Source of the DNA: Sitta carolinensis | Lineage: Eukaryota; Chordata; Aves; Passeriformes; Sittidae | DNA: 64,000 bases | NCBI GenBank assembly: GCA_032173965.1 | Contig: CM063290.1 | Coordinates: forward strand, 1-64,000 | Direction of reading: 5' to 3' | Shown: piece after piece, positions 13,366-24,214 of the stretch | How the letters are laid out: each line of letters starts with the position of its first letter | Numbering within the stretch: position 1 is the stretch's first letter | The notes under the pieces: model-generated | What the model was told of the DNA's origin: nothing | Seen by the model: the letters and a program-made list of their open reading frames with translations, nothing else | The model's database searches: none | Translations under genes and position numbers: made by a program

Positions 13366-14879
13366 GACACTTCAGCAAAGCACATGGAAACAATTTATAC
13401 AAATGCAAGTACAGACACGCATGGAAGCGTAAACACACTCCACATAAACACTGGTAGAAGTCCAAATTAGATACAGAGCAATACATCAAAATGCAGCAGC
13501 AAATCTAAGTACAGAACAATACAGGGCAATACAAGTCAAACACTTATTAACACAATAGAACGATTTTTCTATTTCAGAAAGTATATTGTATTGCTACTAG
13601 GAACCCAAAATTAAAGCAGCACACAGAAAACATAACACTCACCCACCAGGCACTTGCTTCAGCTTCCATGCAAACCCACCCTCGCTCTCGCCACCCGACT
13701 CACTCCCGGCCCTCAGCAGACATTTGCAGTGCTCCTCAGGAACCCGGCTCCCAGGAGCCTCCTCAAAAACCCTCCTGCCTGACCAAAACCCCGGTCCAGG
13801 GACGGGCACAGCCAAACTCAGGCAATGAACGTCACCTCTCACACTGACAGGGACTCGAGGAAAAAAAAACCAGCGGGGGGGAAAAGAAAAAAAAGCCCTG
13901 GCTAGGGATTTTGTATTCTAAATTTAATATGATTTCAAAACCTGAAGGCAAAAGCCCACCACACAAGCTTAGAACCGTCAGCACGCAGACCCAGGCAGAC
14001 ACAGACAGTCACACACTCTCCAGCTTACACACTGACTGCACCCTGATTTGAAAGACTGCGCTGCAGAGGAGGCTCCAACACAGCTGCTGCCTGCCGCTCC
14101 TCGACGTCGAGCAGGAGAGGTCAGGAACAGCAGCGCCATCGGTGACCGTAGAGATACGAATCCCCGTCGAGGACCTGCGAGACAACAGGAGGGGTCAACG
14201 AGTGCTTGTCTGACAGCTAGGAGGAATGCCCACACTGGGCCCATAAAGGTTCCAGCCAAAACCCCACAGAAAAGAGAGGAACTGCACAGTCCTGTAACTG
14301 ATCTACCTGAGCCTGACTGCGTGCTGGGCAGGGCAGCTCCGAGCTGAAGTGGCACGGGACAGGGACATGCAATGTAAGCCAAGACAGGAACAGGATGAGT
14401 GACAACTGGAGATAACTCTCCCAAAGATGAATTCTCCAACTCGATATGCTTTCAGAAGATGGAACCTAAAGAACTACTGGGGTCACGTGAGGAGGGTCTA
14501 ATACTCTCCCTTATATATGTCCAAGAGAATGGCACATGAAAAGCAGGCATGACCAAAGCAGAGAAGGAAGATGGATGAGAACATCCTGAGTACTTTTTCC
14601 GGTGTCAGAAGCAAAAAGGTAAAGATGCTGGAATAGAAACGATCCGGGAAAAGTACACTGATGGAGTATTGCCAATATGGCCCAAAATGAGGACAGTAAA
14701 GATCAAGATAATAGTTTGCATCCTGCTGCCCCTGGAGACTGTGTTCAACAACTAACATAAAACAGCAAGCACTCACTAGAAAAGCACCCCAGTTTCATTT
14801 CGTGTCTGACACACAGCTTGTTCAAAGGACCTTGACAACCAGGACGGAAAGCTTTCACAAGATGCTTATCAGAGCTAAA
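13366..14879. other. Unassigned DNA, possible minus-strand 3' region
   Basis: No URB1 exon following the one at 15604-15742 could be found here, although the next human exon would begin soon after in an intact gene. Frames at 13639-13842, 14498-14776 and 14048-14347 have no recognised relatives. If the AATAAA cluster at 13326 is used, this could be a 3' untranslated region. Confidence 0.3.
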
Positions 14880-15107
14880 GATAGGTAGAACTTGCTCTCT
14901 GCCCAACCTCAGACTTATTTTCTCCTCAGCGAGCACCAAACACCGTGCAAGACATCAGAAGAACAACAGAGGGAGAAGGCGACTCTCCAGGAACACAAGG
15001 CAGCTTTTAAATTCCTCCAAAAAAAACCAAAATCAAAAACCCCCTTTGTAAATGCAATGCAATGTTAAATGCAACACAAAAATCACAGCTGAACTTCGCT
15101 CTGCCTT

Positions 15108-15315
15108 TCAATGCTGCCGTCCAGCACAGGTTGCCCAGAGAAGCTGTGGCTGCCCTTGGGTCCCTGGAAGTCTCCAAAGCCAGCTTGGATAAGGAAGGCC
15201 TTGAACAACCCGGTCTTACTGGAAGGTGTCCCTGCCCACGGCACGGGGTGCAACTGGATGAGTTTTAAGGGGCCCTTCCCACCCAAACCGTGCTGGGATT
15301 CCACGATCCTATGAA
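15108..15315 (+). mobile_element. CR1 LINE 3' fragment (in duplication copy A)
   Basis: Shows the conserved CR1 3' region: CACAGGTTGCCCAGAGAAGC, then the CCTGGAAGT, GGATAAGGAAGGCCTTGA, GGTGTCCCTGCCCACGG and CCCTTCCCACCCAAACCGT blocks, and ends with CGATCCTATGAA, which resembles the CR1 terminal octamer. Confidence 0.85.
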
Positions 15316-15603
15316 CAGCCCCAGGCCGAAGGACTAAATTCCCATTTTTGTTCAAAAATGCTGCTGCAGGAGCACAAAAGAGAGATTTCAAATACTGCTC
15401 AAGTGGCACAAGCACAGCAGAAATTGCTTTTGGGGGTAAAGTGGTAATTTTACAATTCTGATACCCAGTACACGTGGAGGGCTGAACGCTGGAGGGCCTC
15501 ACTCAACAGGACTTCTATGGGTATCCATCCCCAGTTTGCTGATTAGGGCTCGGAAATGCAGCCCCAAGTCGTGGAATGCTGTTCTGGAGGGGATACCACA
15601 TAC

Positions 15604-15742
15604 CATGGGTGTGAGAGACAGGGATGCTGGCCTTACCAGAGTCCTCTTGGAGCAGAGCCACCTGCAGCACGCTGCCTTCCTGCACCAGGTCTGCTGCCTC
15701 GTCTGGGCAGGGACAGGGCTTGGCCACCAGCTTCAGCAGCAT
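15604..15742 (-). CDS. URB1: URB1 exon, fifth of the consecutive block (copy A)
   Basis: The minus strand reads acceptor GCTGACAG, then 139 nt encoding MLLKLVAKPCPCPDEAADL and continuing through VQEGSVLQVALLQEDSG to SIPVSHTHG, then donor GTATGTGG. It aligns with the human stretch containing DFVQEASMLQ and SIPISH. Starts in phase 0 and ends with one extra base. A weaker internal donor GTAAGG follows EDSG, so a shorter exon form is possible. The next human exon was not found downstream. Confidence 0.8.
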
Positions 15743-16371
15743 CTGTCAGCAAAGGGCAGGGAGAGGCGAGTGCACGGCTCCCAAGTGCAGGGGAACCACA
15801 CGTGGCTAAGAAAGACCACGTGCTAAAAGGGCTTGGAAGCTGGGCGGCTTTGAGGAGCACAACTTCCACATCGCCTCTGCGGGATTCTGTCAACGGCTCC
15901 TGCTCTGCAGGGGACGCTCATGGAAAGAAAGTCCCCTGCAATTTGGCATCTGGAGTGCTACCACACACTGAGTCCCTGGGGAGACTGCCCTGCAAATCAA
16001 GCACTGGCCATTCAACAGCCTGAAGAGTAACAGCAAGTGCCAGCTTTCCTTGTAAGAGATCACAAGTTACTGAGGGCTGATCAGTTTGGCACCTAAAGAG
16101 GACAGAAAAGCCACCCACACATCCAACACTCTACCCTTATACCAACGGTGCTGGAGTAACAACTGATCTCTTTGGATTTCATTTTCCTACAAGCCATTCT
16201 GCTGTCCTCCCATTCCAGACAAGAAGGATAATGCCACCTCTGGATAAACAATCTTTTTTTCAGAATTCCTTCCCTATCTCTGACAGGTTTCTCAACAACA
16301 GCAGCAAAATCTCTAGTTTCCACTAACACTGTTCTGCGCATTGTTTATCCAGCTAATTGGAACACTGTTAC

Positions 16372-16491
16372 CATTTCCAAAAACTGCAGCATCGCTGCTT
16401 CCCTTTGGTCTCCTTGTGCCTTATCCAAGTGTTCCAGCCAAACGGAAAGTTCCTTCCATGAGCAATCAAACACTCCGCTGACACGGAAAAC
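16372..16491 (-). CDS. URB1: URB1 exon, fourth of the consecutive block (copy A)
   Basis: 120 nt between acceptor CCTGCTCAG and donor GTAACAG. It encodes 40 residues starting VFRVSGVFDCSWKELSVW and ending AAMLQFLEM. It matches human URB1 around DTGVF...TWKELELWLEHLE...QFLE, a strongly conserved WKEL-WLEHL core. Starts and ends in phase 0, so it joins in frame with both neighbours. Confidence 0.88.
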
Positions 16492-17067
16492 CTGAGCAGG
16501 AAACAAAGGGGCAGGTGCATAAATAAACCTCAAAACACCTAAAACACAAAACCCCAAGAGATGCACAACTTCTTGTATCCTAACATCACAATTCCTTCCT
16601 TGGGGAAAGAAATGAAGAAGAGCAGGTTGAGGAAAAGAAGTGTCTGTCACTCTCCTCACCCTCTGAGTTCACTTATTCCCACTCACTAGGGGCACCTCAA
16701 CTGCATAGTGGACAAGAGAAACCTTACTGCTGTAACTTTTGGAAAGCAGCTTATGCTGCTGTCAGAGGACTGTACATCTTTATAGCACCACGGGCAGGAA
16801 AAAAAATGCCTTAAAAACAGCCAGTAGGGGAGTTTTAGAAACCTACTGATCTAACATAAAGGAAAATCATTGCTAAACTAAACCTGAATCAGGCTAAAGC
16901 CAGCAGATGGATGAACAGCCACATCAATGAGCAGTGGGCTGTGACCACAGCAGGGTCCAGAGACAAGAGCAAGTTGTTGGGGGTGCTGAGGTAGACACAG
17001 ATATGGATCACAACCAAGAGCCAGGCTTGGACATATCCAGAAATGTTCCCCACTTTCCTGCTCTCTG

Positions 17068-18718
17068 AATTCAGGCCCTGACCTCAGGCTCCCAAACTCG
17101 GTGGCCCTGTGCTCCAGCTCTACAAGCAAGAAAGGAGGAGGCAGAGGAGGAGAGGAAGGAATCCGAGTGACCCCCTGGCTCAACTCCCTGCCCCTAACTC
17201 TCAACAGGAGAGGAAACCTTGCCCAGCTTCCTGCCTCTGGCACCTCCATTAAACGACTGCAATTACACGGGAGGAATCTGTGCCTTTGCTCCTCTCCACA
17301 CACAAAATAAAAGGAAGCTATCACCACCCCTTTGTTCTACGTTCACTCTCTGTACAACACCAGCAACTCTAAAAGGAACTGCTGCTTACAAAAATCTGAC
17401 AGGGTGATTCATGAAATGAAGAAAAAATGAAGGAAAAGGGATTATTTTCAGTATCATTGACTGTTTTTGGCAGTCTCGAAATAGAAATGCGCTCGCAGCT
17501 CTCACAAAACCAGGCAGGAACAGAATGGGAAATCCCCAAACAAGCCTTCAGTTACATGGCACTGTGTAGAAAAAAAAGCCCTTACTGTCTATGCTTAGCA
17601 GCCTTTCTGCTGCCACAACTGCCCTACCTAACTTCCCTGCTCCTGCACTCCCTGCAGAGAAAATGCAATGGACTCAAGTGCAAAGTGGACACGAGAACAA
17701 GGCAAGCAGCCCGGGTTCCCACCTGGCCAAAGAATCCCAAAGGGCCAGGAAAAGGGCACACTTGGAGCAGCTTTTGCTGCAGACTGTCATGACTGGCAGA
17801 CCAAGGGCACCTGCCTTTCATCCCCTGCAAGGATCAAGGGCAACTAAACCCTACTCCAGTCACTGGAACTTCGCTCAGCTGCACCCAATATTGCAATGGC
17901 ACTCAGGAGTGGAGCTGAATGCAAAGGTCCATGCACAAAGCTGCCCACAAATTCCTGTGCCATGAATATTGCAGGATGCTGCACGAGGAGCCCTGGCCAG
18001 GGCCACTACAGCTCCCTGGAATTTCCCTTGGCAGGACACTTTGGGTGCATTTATTCCCAATGTAAATCTCCACCCCTACTTGGAGAACTCAAAGATGTCC
18101 TCTCCTAATGAGGTGCTACAAACAACAGCCTCTGGCTGGGCTCTGCTGGAACTGTAGGTGACCGTTTGTCTGAAAAGTCAAAGAACTAGTTGAAGTGTAC
18201 AGAAGAGGATTTTAGTGAATTTTGAAGACAAAAAGTACTCCTTGCATCAAAGCTTGTATCAGACAGTAACAGAGAGGACTATTCTGCAGGGCCAGAGCAA
18301 ACCAGCTAAGGCTTATGCAAGGCGGGAGTACAGATGAAAGAAACAATGATAAAAAATACAAATCAAAAGTCATCTCCTCTTGATCGATCGAGAAGACCTT
18401 TGCAGGCACAAACTACACTGATTTCTTACGGCATCAGCATGAATTCAGCCTAGGGGGGTGGGCAAACATTACAGACGTTTTCCTCACTCCTCCAGCAGGG
18501 AAGTCAGCTCACAGCATTTATTTCCACAAAGTGTTTTGTTACTAGCCAGTGGCCTGACAGCAAATTCCAACAACGGCCACGGCAAACAGGGTAGGAGACT
18601 CTGTTCACCACACAACCATGCAGTAAAGGGAACTGCTTTAAGAAAAAATTTTACAATCCTGAAATTTCAGACCAGTGCAACATACTGAATATCCTGATAT
18701 TTCAATTCAAAAGCTTAC
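17068..18718. other. URB1-like intron and unassigned sequence
   Basis: Lies between two URB1-like exons on the minus strand. No additional exon, RNA gene or clear transposon recognised. Open frames of 60-149 codons here have no recognisable family. Confidence 0.5.
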
Positions 18719-18838
18719 CTTGATGATTAAAGTTTTGGTGGAAACTTTCAAACGAGAATGGGGACTTGTAACAAACAGTTGCATCAGTAAATAGAAGACT
18801 GATTTTTCACCAGACATCTCCTCTGTCTCAGAGACGTC
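18719..18838 (-). CDS. URB1: URB1 exon, third of the consecutive block
   Basis: 120 nt between acceptor TTTTTCTTGCAG and donor GTAAGC. The 40 residues begin DVSETEEMSGEKSVFYLLMQ and end STKTLIIK. Human URB1 has GGERSVFYLLMKMFVTSSH and STKLLIIK at this place. Phase 0 at both ends. Confidence 0.9.
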
Positions 18839-19677
18839 CTGCAAGAAAAATATATTCAAATTCCCCGGCTACAGCAACACTGCCCTCTAGGACTCTGTTG
18901 CACTGAGACTGATATGGAAGGGAAGCACGTTATTGAACAGACCTGCCCAAAAACGCCAAGGCCAGAAACAAAATGGGATCATTGGCACTGCTCTGCATTC
19001 AACGAGCCAGGATCATCCCAGTCACCTGGAAAACGCTTTCCTGGAAAGTGGAAGAAAACAGTGGGAACAGAAACCCCAACTACTCCAAGGACCCAAGACA
19101 AAGACACCTCCCTCACCAATCATATTTTGCTCCCCAGTCATTCCACGTCCAGCCCTGCTAACCCTGCTATCCATGGGGGTCTCTGCTTCTCCTCAAAGCC
19201 AGGCCCACTCCTTCCTCCTGACATGACAAGCAAATCCTGGACAGAGATCTTATTTCACAAGCCTGCAGTAGAAAAGAGAGCTGGGGTTTCCACTAATTAC
19301 AGAGAACATCCAAAAATGCTGGAATCTGCCTTGGGAAGGGGTGCCATGGCTCCCATCAGCGCCTCGCTGCCCCGGTCTGCAACCTCAGCTTGCCAGACCA
19401 GTGGAAACCAGCACAAGCTCACTTGTGCTCCTCTCCAGAGGCACAAAGAGCTGCAGGAACCTGCTCTTGCCTTCAGCAAGGAGGCAAAAAACGTTGCCCT
19501 TATAAACAACCTTTCAGCTCACAAGGAAAAATCACTGCTGCTACGACTGTAATTCCTGCAAGTTTTACAAAGGGGTCACCTCCTAAAATGACTGGACTGA
19601 TTTAAAACTGGGCAATGCCAGATGTTAGGATGTGAGGACAACAGGCAAGGAAACAGAAATTGGCATCAGCCTCTTAC

Positions 19678-19781
19678 CTGGACTCTGAGCCAGGCAAATT
19701 GGTTGGCAGCAAGTTCCAAAGCCACGTTCAGGACACGGTGCTGCAGAAGACGAGGGGACTCCTCCCTTTGCAGTGACTCTC
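19678..19781 (-). CDS. URB1: URB1 exon, second of the consecutive block
   Basis: 104 nt between acceptor TTTCCCACCTCAG and donor GTAAGAGG. Read with the split glycine codon from the previous exon it gives GESLQREESPRLLQHRVLNV followed by ALELAANQFAWLRVQ. Human URB1 has ILQHHMLKVALELPASKFLW at this position. Begins with two bases of a codon and ends in phase 0. Confidence 0.9.
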
Positions 19782-20189
19782 CTGAGGTGGGAAAGCAAAA
19801 AACCAACTTCAGTTTGCTCCATCCTCCTGAGATCTCAGAACACTCACGTTCGAGGCTTTCAAACACGACTGCCAGACCAGCTGGCAATTCACAGATCTTC
19901 TTTTACCATGGCATCCCTGGACACGCTGCCGCTGAGGCTGCCCAACCCGAGGTGGGAATCCAGCCCCCAGAGGGAGATTCCATCACCTGAGCCCAGCAGA
20001 AAACATTGCTCCTGCCTGGGAAGAGAAAATCTCTTTCCTCAGTCTCAGCAACCCTGAAAAGCTGGGACCTACTGGCAGGACAAAGAATGGATAAACCAGA
20101 GAGCAAAACACAGAATTGAAGTCAACAGGAAATCCCAGTGCTCGTACCCTGACAATATTTGCTCCAGACCATGGAACTTGACACTCCTG

Positions 20190-20550
20190 TCTTTCCCTGC
20201 ATCCTCTCTGACAGTGGGCTCAGGATCTTCCTCTCTCAGGCCTGGCATTTGCCTTTCCCAGCCTGGGAGGCCTGGCTGGAGAACTTGCCATTGAAGGCTG
20301 AGCCACAGCAGCCACGGAGAACCTCAGCCTTCTCCAGGGCCAGGGCACTCAGGGTGCCTGTTTCCTCCTGGAGAGGGCCCTCGGCAGCCCTGGGCTTTCT
20401 TTTGCTGGCAATGGACCTATGGGAGCTCTCCCCACTGTCTCTGACAACCCTGGCCACACTCAGTTCTAACTGAGCCTCAGCTTTCCCAACCCTAGCCCAC
20501 GCTTCCCAGACAACCTCCCTATATTCCTCCCAGGCCACCTGTCCTCACTT
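20190..20550 (-). mobile_element. CR1 LINE ORF2 fragment
   Basis: The minus strand encodes a degraded version of the CR1 ORF2 segment between endonuclease and reverse transcriptase. Visible words are EEYREVVWEAWARVGKAEAQ, LELSVARVV, KRKPRAAEGPL, ETGTLS and LEKAEVLRG, which match the usual CR1 pattern EEYR...KAKAQ-ELNLAR...DKR...GPL--E-G-L...KAEVLN. It is in the same direction as the URB1-like exons, inside an intron. Confidence 0.8.
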
Positions 20551-21258
20551 CTGCCTCCTGAAAGCTTCTGTTATTTTCCTGTCATTTTGCTCATCAGCCC
20601 ATATCCAGCCAGGGAAGCCTCCTGGCATTTTGGGACAATTTCTTCCTCCTCAGAACTCACACCTTGGAGGACGTGCTCCTTGGATACCAGCCACCATTTC
20701 TAAGGCCTCTCTGCCCTCCAGGGCTCTCTCCTGCTGCATTCTACCAAGGCCAAATCCCTATTAGGAGATTTTGCAGAGCACACTGGCAGACTGGCAGGGC
20801 TGCTCTTCACCCCTACCCTCAACTTTCTGTCAACTATCCTGTTCAAAAAACTCTTTATTGCTGCAGCTAGTAAGAGGTGGGAAATAACTTAGTGACAGTG
20901 GATTGCTAACCAAGGGCTAGAGAAACCTCAGTAAGAGGTGAAGGTGAGCCTTCCTCAGAAAGATTAGAAGTCAAAGCCCATGAAGACCAAACACCTCCAA
21001 GAATATGACACACAGAGAGGAAGACTGCAGTGAAACATAGTGCTGACAGCTGGCTGTGGCACAGCAGCTGTGGAATTTAGCAGTGCCAGAGCACTGCAGC
21101 AACAGCAACTACAAATGCCAACACAGTGAAGAAACGAAAATGGGCTACTTTTAGAAAACAGCTCTTTATCTCCACAGAAAAGCAAACATGCCCTTCTGCT
21201 GTGGCCCTTGCAAACAGCCAGAGAAAACAGTGCAGGAAATACAAATACCCACACATAC

Positions 21259-21313
21259 CTTTCAGCAGCTTGCTAAAATCCAAGCTGCTCCATGCTGCCA
21301 AGTGGGGCACAAC
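21259..21313 (-). CDS. URB1: URB1 exon, first of the consecutive block
   Basis: 55 nt between acceptor TTTATCAATAG and donor GTATGTG, encoding VVPHLAAWSSLDFSKLLK plus the first base of a glycine codon. Human URB1 has KVVPHVVMQY and FDFSKLLKG here. Begins in phase 0, so the upstream human exon would end at a lysine codon. That exon was not found between 21.3 kb and 35.3 kb. Confidence 0.85.
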
Positions 21314-22389
21314 CTATTGATAAAGACATCTGACCTGGAGCAGTCCAGCTTTCAGAAGCCACGTCTCGGCATCATCTGAACCTAAACAAATTGTTCCCAC
21401 AATTAGTTTCTTCTCCCTCCATAGCAGGAGTGCACACTGTCGCTCCTCCCTTACCCACCACGAGAATTACCAACTCCATTGCCAGCAGACTTGCCTAGGA
21501 AATGCCCTGCTGCCTTCCCAACGAGAACAACGAGAAAAACACCCACAGAACCTCCAGTTTCCATCCCCAGTGCCCCTGCAGGAATACTTTCAAACTCAGT
21601 CCCTTTATTCACTGCTTAGATGGAGAGCTGCCGTTTCTAATTTGACTCAGAAGTGCTCACACAGCTACAACTCGACCTGAGCAGCTGAACACTCACTCTA
21701 AGAATCACACCAGGCCCACAGCTGTTTAATGTAAGGCTGAACAACAGGACAAAGGGAAGGATCTGACCATGCTGCTCATTCCTAGCTTACTTTTAGCTAA
21801 GGTCTGGAGGGTTGGCTGGGCAAATGCAGGAGACAGTACAGTTTTATTATTTCAGTTAAAAACTTATTTCTTTCCCTTTCCCCTTTCAAAATAACACTTC
21901 CTCAGTGTAAGCTCTTGGCGAGAAGCAGACAACAAATACCTGGATGAATGAAACACCAACAGCACTTAAGGAAACCGTTTACTTCCCAGGAAAAAACATC
22001 CCAGGTTTCAGATGTAACATGAGGACGTATAAAAGCTACTTGTTATCCAGTCATTAAAGAAGGAAAGAAAACTATATGGGCCAAGCCTTTAAAATATTTT
22101 TTTTTTTTCTTTTTAACTCAGTCTCCCTCAGGGAGTTAGGAAGAAGTGGATGAATGCCATGAATAAACTTTGTCTGCCTGACTCCCAGCTCCCATTAGGA
22201 AAGGATTCCTGACTACTAAAGATATCCTTGCACATCGAAGAGGTTGCACAGAAAGTGCAGAGCATCTCCTGTCAGAAATCTGCAGCCTCCTCTGTGCAGC
22301 TTCTAGAAGGATTTCTCCAGAGCCTGCAACACTTTAAACACAGAAGCGAACCAGAGCCGCTTCCACGGCCAGAGACAGGAGGCTGCTGG
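21314..22389. other. Unassigned sequence upstream of the URB1 block
   Basis: No exon or transposon recognised. A T-run lies at about 22099-22109. Minus-strand frames were scanned by eye for URB1 words without success. Confidence 0.4.
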
Positions 22390-22770
22390 AGCTGCCCTTT
22401 GTGCAGCAGCAGCTGCTGCGGGGGAGGGCTCCAGCCGGCTCTGCCCGCACTCCGGGCAGCTCTCGGCAGCAGCTGAAATTCCCCCCGGGAACCCCTGCCC
22501 GGCAAACCGGGGGGGAGCGCCCCCCCCGCCCGCGCCCGCCCCTCTCACCTTTGTGGCGAAGAAGGCAGCTGCCTCCTCCTGCGGGCAGGCTCAGGCGGCT
22601 CCGCCGGGGGATTCTGTGTTCCCCGGCGTTTCCCCGGGCCGGGGAGGAGCAGGGGGGAGGCGGCGGGACGGGACCGCGGCACGGGGCGGACGGGGGAACA
22701 GCGCTTAGGAGAGCGGCCGGGATAAGACCCCAGGGGAGAGATAGGCGTGAGTGTCGGTGCCTGCTTGAGC

Positions 22771-24003
22771 CCGCCAAAATTCCGCCCACCCGCGGCGACG
22801 CCGAGCCCACCGCGCGTGTCCACACGACGGGACGAGCCGCGGAAAATTGCTCCGGGGCGCCGTGGGCGTCGTGTTTTCGGGCAGGCTGCTGAGTAAACAC
22901 ACCAGGGTCCTGATTTTTTCCCGCCCTTTCGGCCGCCATTTTGAGAAGGTCTGCTCACCCGAGACGCGGCGGCCATGTTGAGAGTGTCTCAAAATAGGAC
23001 CCCTGGAGACAGGTGTTTATTTTAATTACCTGACCGCGCCCGCCAAAATTCCGCCCACCCGCGGCGACGCCGAGCCCACCGCGCGGTGTCCACACGACGG
23101 GAGAGCCGCGGAAAATTGCTCCGGGGCGCCGTGGGCGTCGTGTTTTCGGGCAGGCTGCTGAGTAAACACACCAGGGTCCTGATTTTTTCCCGCCCTTTCG
23201 GCCGCCATTTTGAGAAGGTCTGCTCACCCGAGACGCGGCGGCCATGTTGAGAGTGTCTCAAAATAGGACCCCTGGAGACAGGTGTTTATTTTAATTACCT
23301 CCGCGCCCGCCAAAATTCCGCCCACCCGCGGCGACGCCGAGCCCACCGCGCGTGTCCACACGACGGGAAGAGCCGCGGAAAATTGCTCCGGGGCGCCGTG
23401 GGCGTCGTGTTTTCGGGCAGGCTGCTGAGTAAACACACCAGGGTCCTGATTTTTTCCCGCCCTTTCGGCCGCCATTTTGAGAAGGTCTGCTCACCCGAGA
23501 CGCGGCGGCCATGTTGAGAGTGTCTCAAAATAGGACCCCTGGAGACAGGTGTTTATTTTAATTACCTGACCGCGCCCGCCAAAATTCCGCCCACCCGCGG
23601 CGACGCCGAGCCCACCGCGCGTGTCCACACGACGGGACGAGCCGCGGAAAATTGCTCCGGGGCGCCGTGGGCGTCGTGTTTTCGGGCAGGCTGCTGAGTA
23701 AACACACCAGGGTCCTGATTTTTTCCCGCCCTTTCGGCCGCCATTTTGAGAAGGTCTGCTCACCCGAGACGCGGCGGCCATGTTGAGAGTGTCTCAAAAT
23801 AGGACCCCTGGAGACAGGTGTTTATTTTAATTACCTGACCGCGCCCGCCAAAATTCCGCCCACCCGCGGCGACGCCGAGCCCACCGCGCGTGTCCACACG
23901 ACGGGAAGAGCCGCGGAAAATTGCTCCGGGGCGCCGTGGGCGTCGTGTTTTCGGGCAGGCTGCTGAGTAAACACACCAGGGTCCCGATATTTTTCCCGCC
24001 CTT
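22771..24003 (-). repeat. Tandem array, 269-bp CpG-rich unit, about 4.6 copies
   Basis: Copies start with CCGCCAAAATTCCGCCCACC at 22771, 23040, 23307, 23576 and 23845; the fifth is truncated at about 24000. Copies differ by only a few bases or short indels. The four complete units each hold GCCGCCATTTTG (22932, 23201, 23468, 23737) and, about 40 bp on, GGCCATGTTGAG. Both fit the YY1 consensus AANATGGCGGC on the minus strand. Read on that strand each unit also has ATGGCCGCCGCGTCTCGG followed by GTGAGC, the look of a tiny first exon with a splice donor. Promoter activity is an inference. Confidence 0.9.
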
Positions 24004-24011
24004 TTATTCCT

Positions 24012-24140
24012 GCAGTTCCGCCCTGTGCCCACCCCAGGGGGCCAGCAACCCGCCGCACGGATCAGCCCGGCCCGGCTGCAGTTCCGCCCTCTGCCCACCA
24101 GGGGGCAGCACCGCCGCACGGAGCAGCCCGCGCTCTCCCC
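24012..24140 (+). promoter_or_regulatory. Two 66-bp repeats with CTCF-like motif
   Basis: GCAGTTCCGCCCT starts at 24012 and again at 24078, giving two adjacent units of about 66 bp. The second contains CCACCAGGGGGCAGCA (24095-24110), an excellent match to the CTCF core consensus. The first has a version broken by extra C bases (CCACCCCAGGGGGCCAGC). Confidence 0.7.
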
Positions 24141-24214
24141 AGGGACCCCCGGCCAAAAATCCCCCGCGCCCGATGCCCCCAAAATCCCTGCCCGCAAAGA
24201 TTCTAACCAGCATT

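Larger units (their letters stand above)
14880..17067. repeat. Segmental duplication, copy A (2.19 kb)
   Basis: Nearly identical to 31593-33773 in the same orientation, offset about 16.7 kb. The match begins at GATAGGTAGAACTTGCTC and ends near CTTTCCTGCTCTCTG. Differences seen by eye are single bases and small indels, a few percent at most. The segment carries two URB1-like exons, a CR1 3' end and intron. Because copy A continues the exon order of URB1 from 21.3 kb downwards, it is taken as the original and copy B as the insert. Confidence 0.92.
22390..24200. promoter_or_regulatory. CpG island containing a 269-bp tandem array
   Basis: GC- and CpG-dense block, sharply bounded on its right by AT-rich DNA at about 24215. 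It lies directly upstream, on the minus strand, of the five consecutive URB1-like exons. Bidirectional overlapping frames of 60-200 codons are a consequence of GC richness and are not taken as genes. Confidence 0.75.

Noticed and set aside
18914..19552. 212-codon plus-strand frame
   Set aside because: It lies in an intron of the URB1-like locus, opposite strand, with no family, splice or promoter support.
22334..24197. Repeated MAAASR / MAAERAGKNQD frames of 60-201 codons on the minus strand
   Set aside because: The long frames read through a CpG-rich tandem repeat without conservation beyond the first few codons. Only the short ATG-plus-donor idea is kept as a hypothesis.
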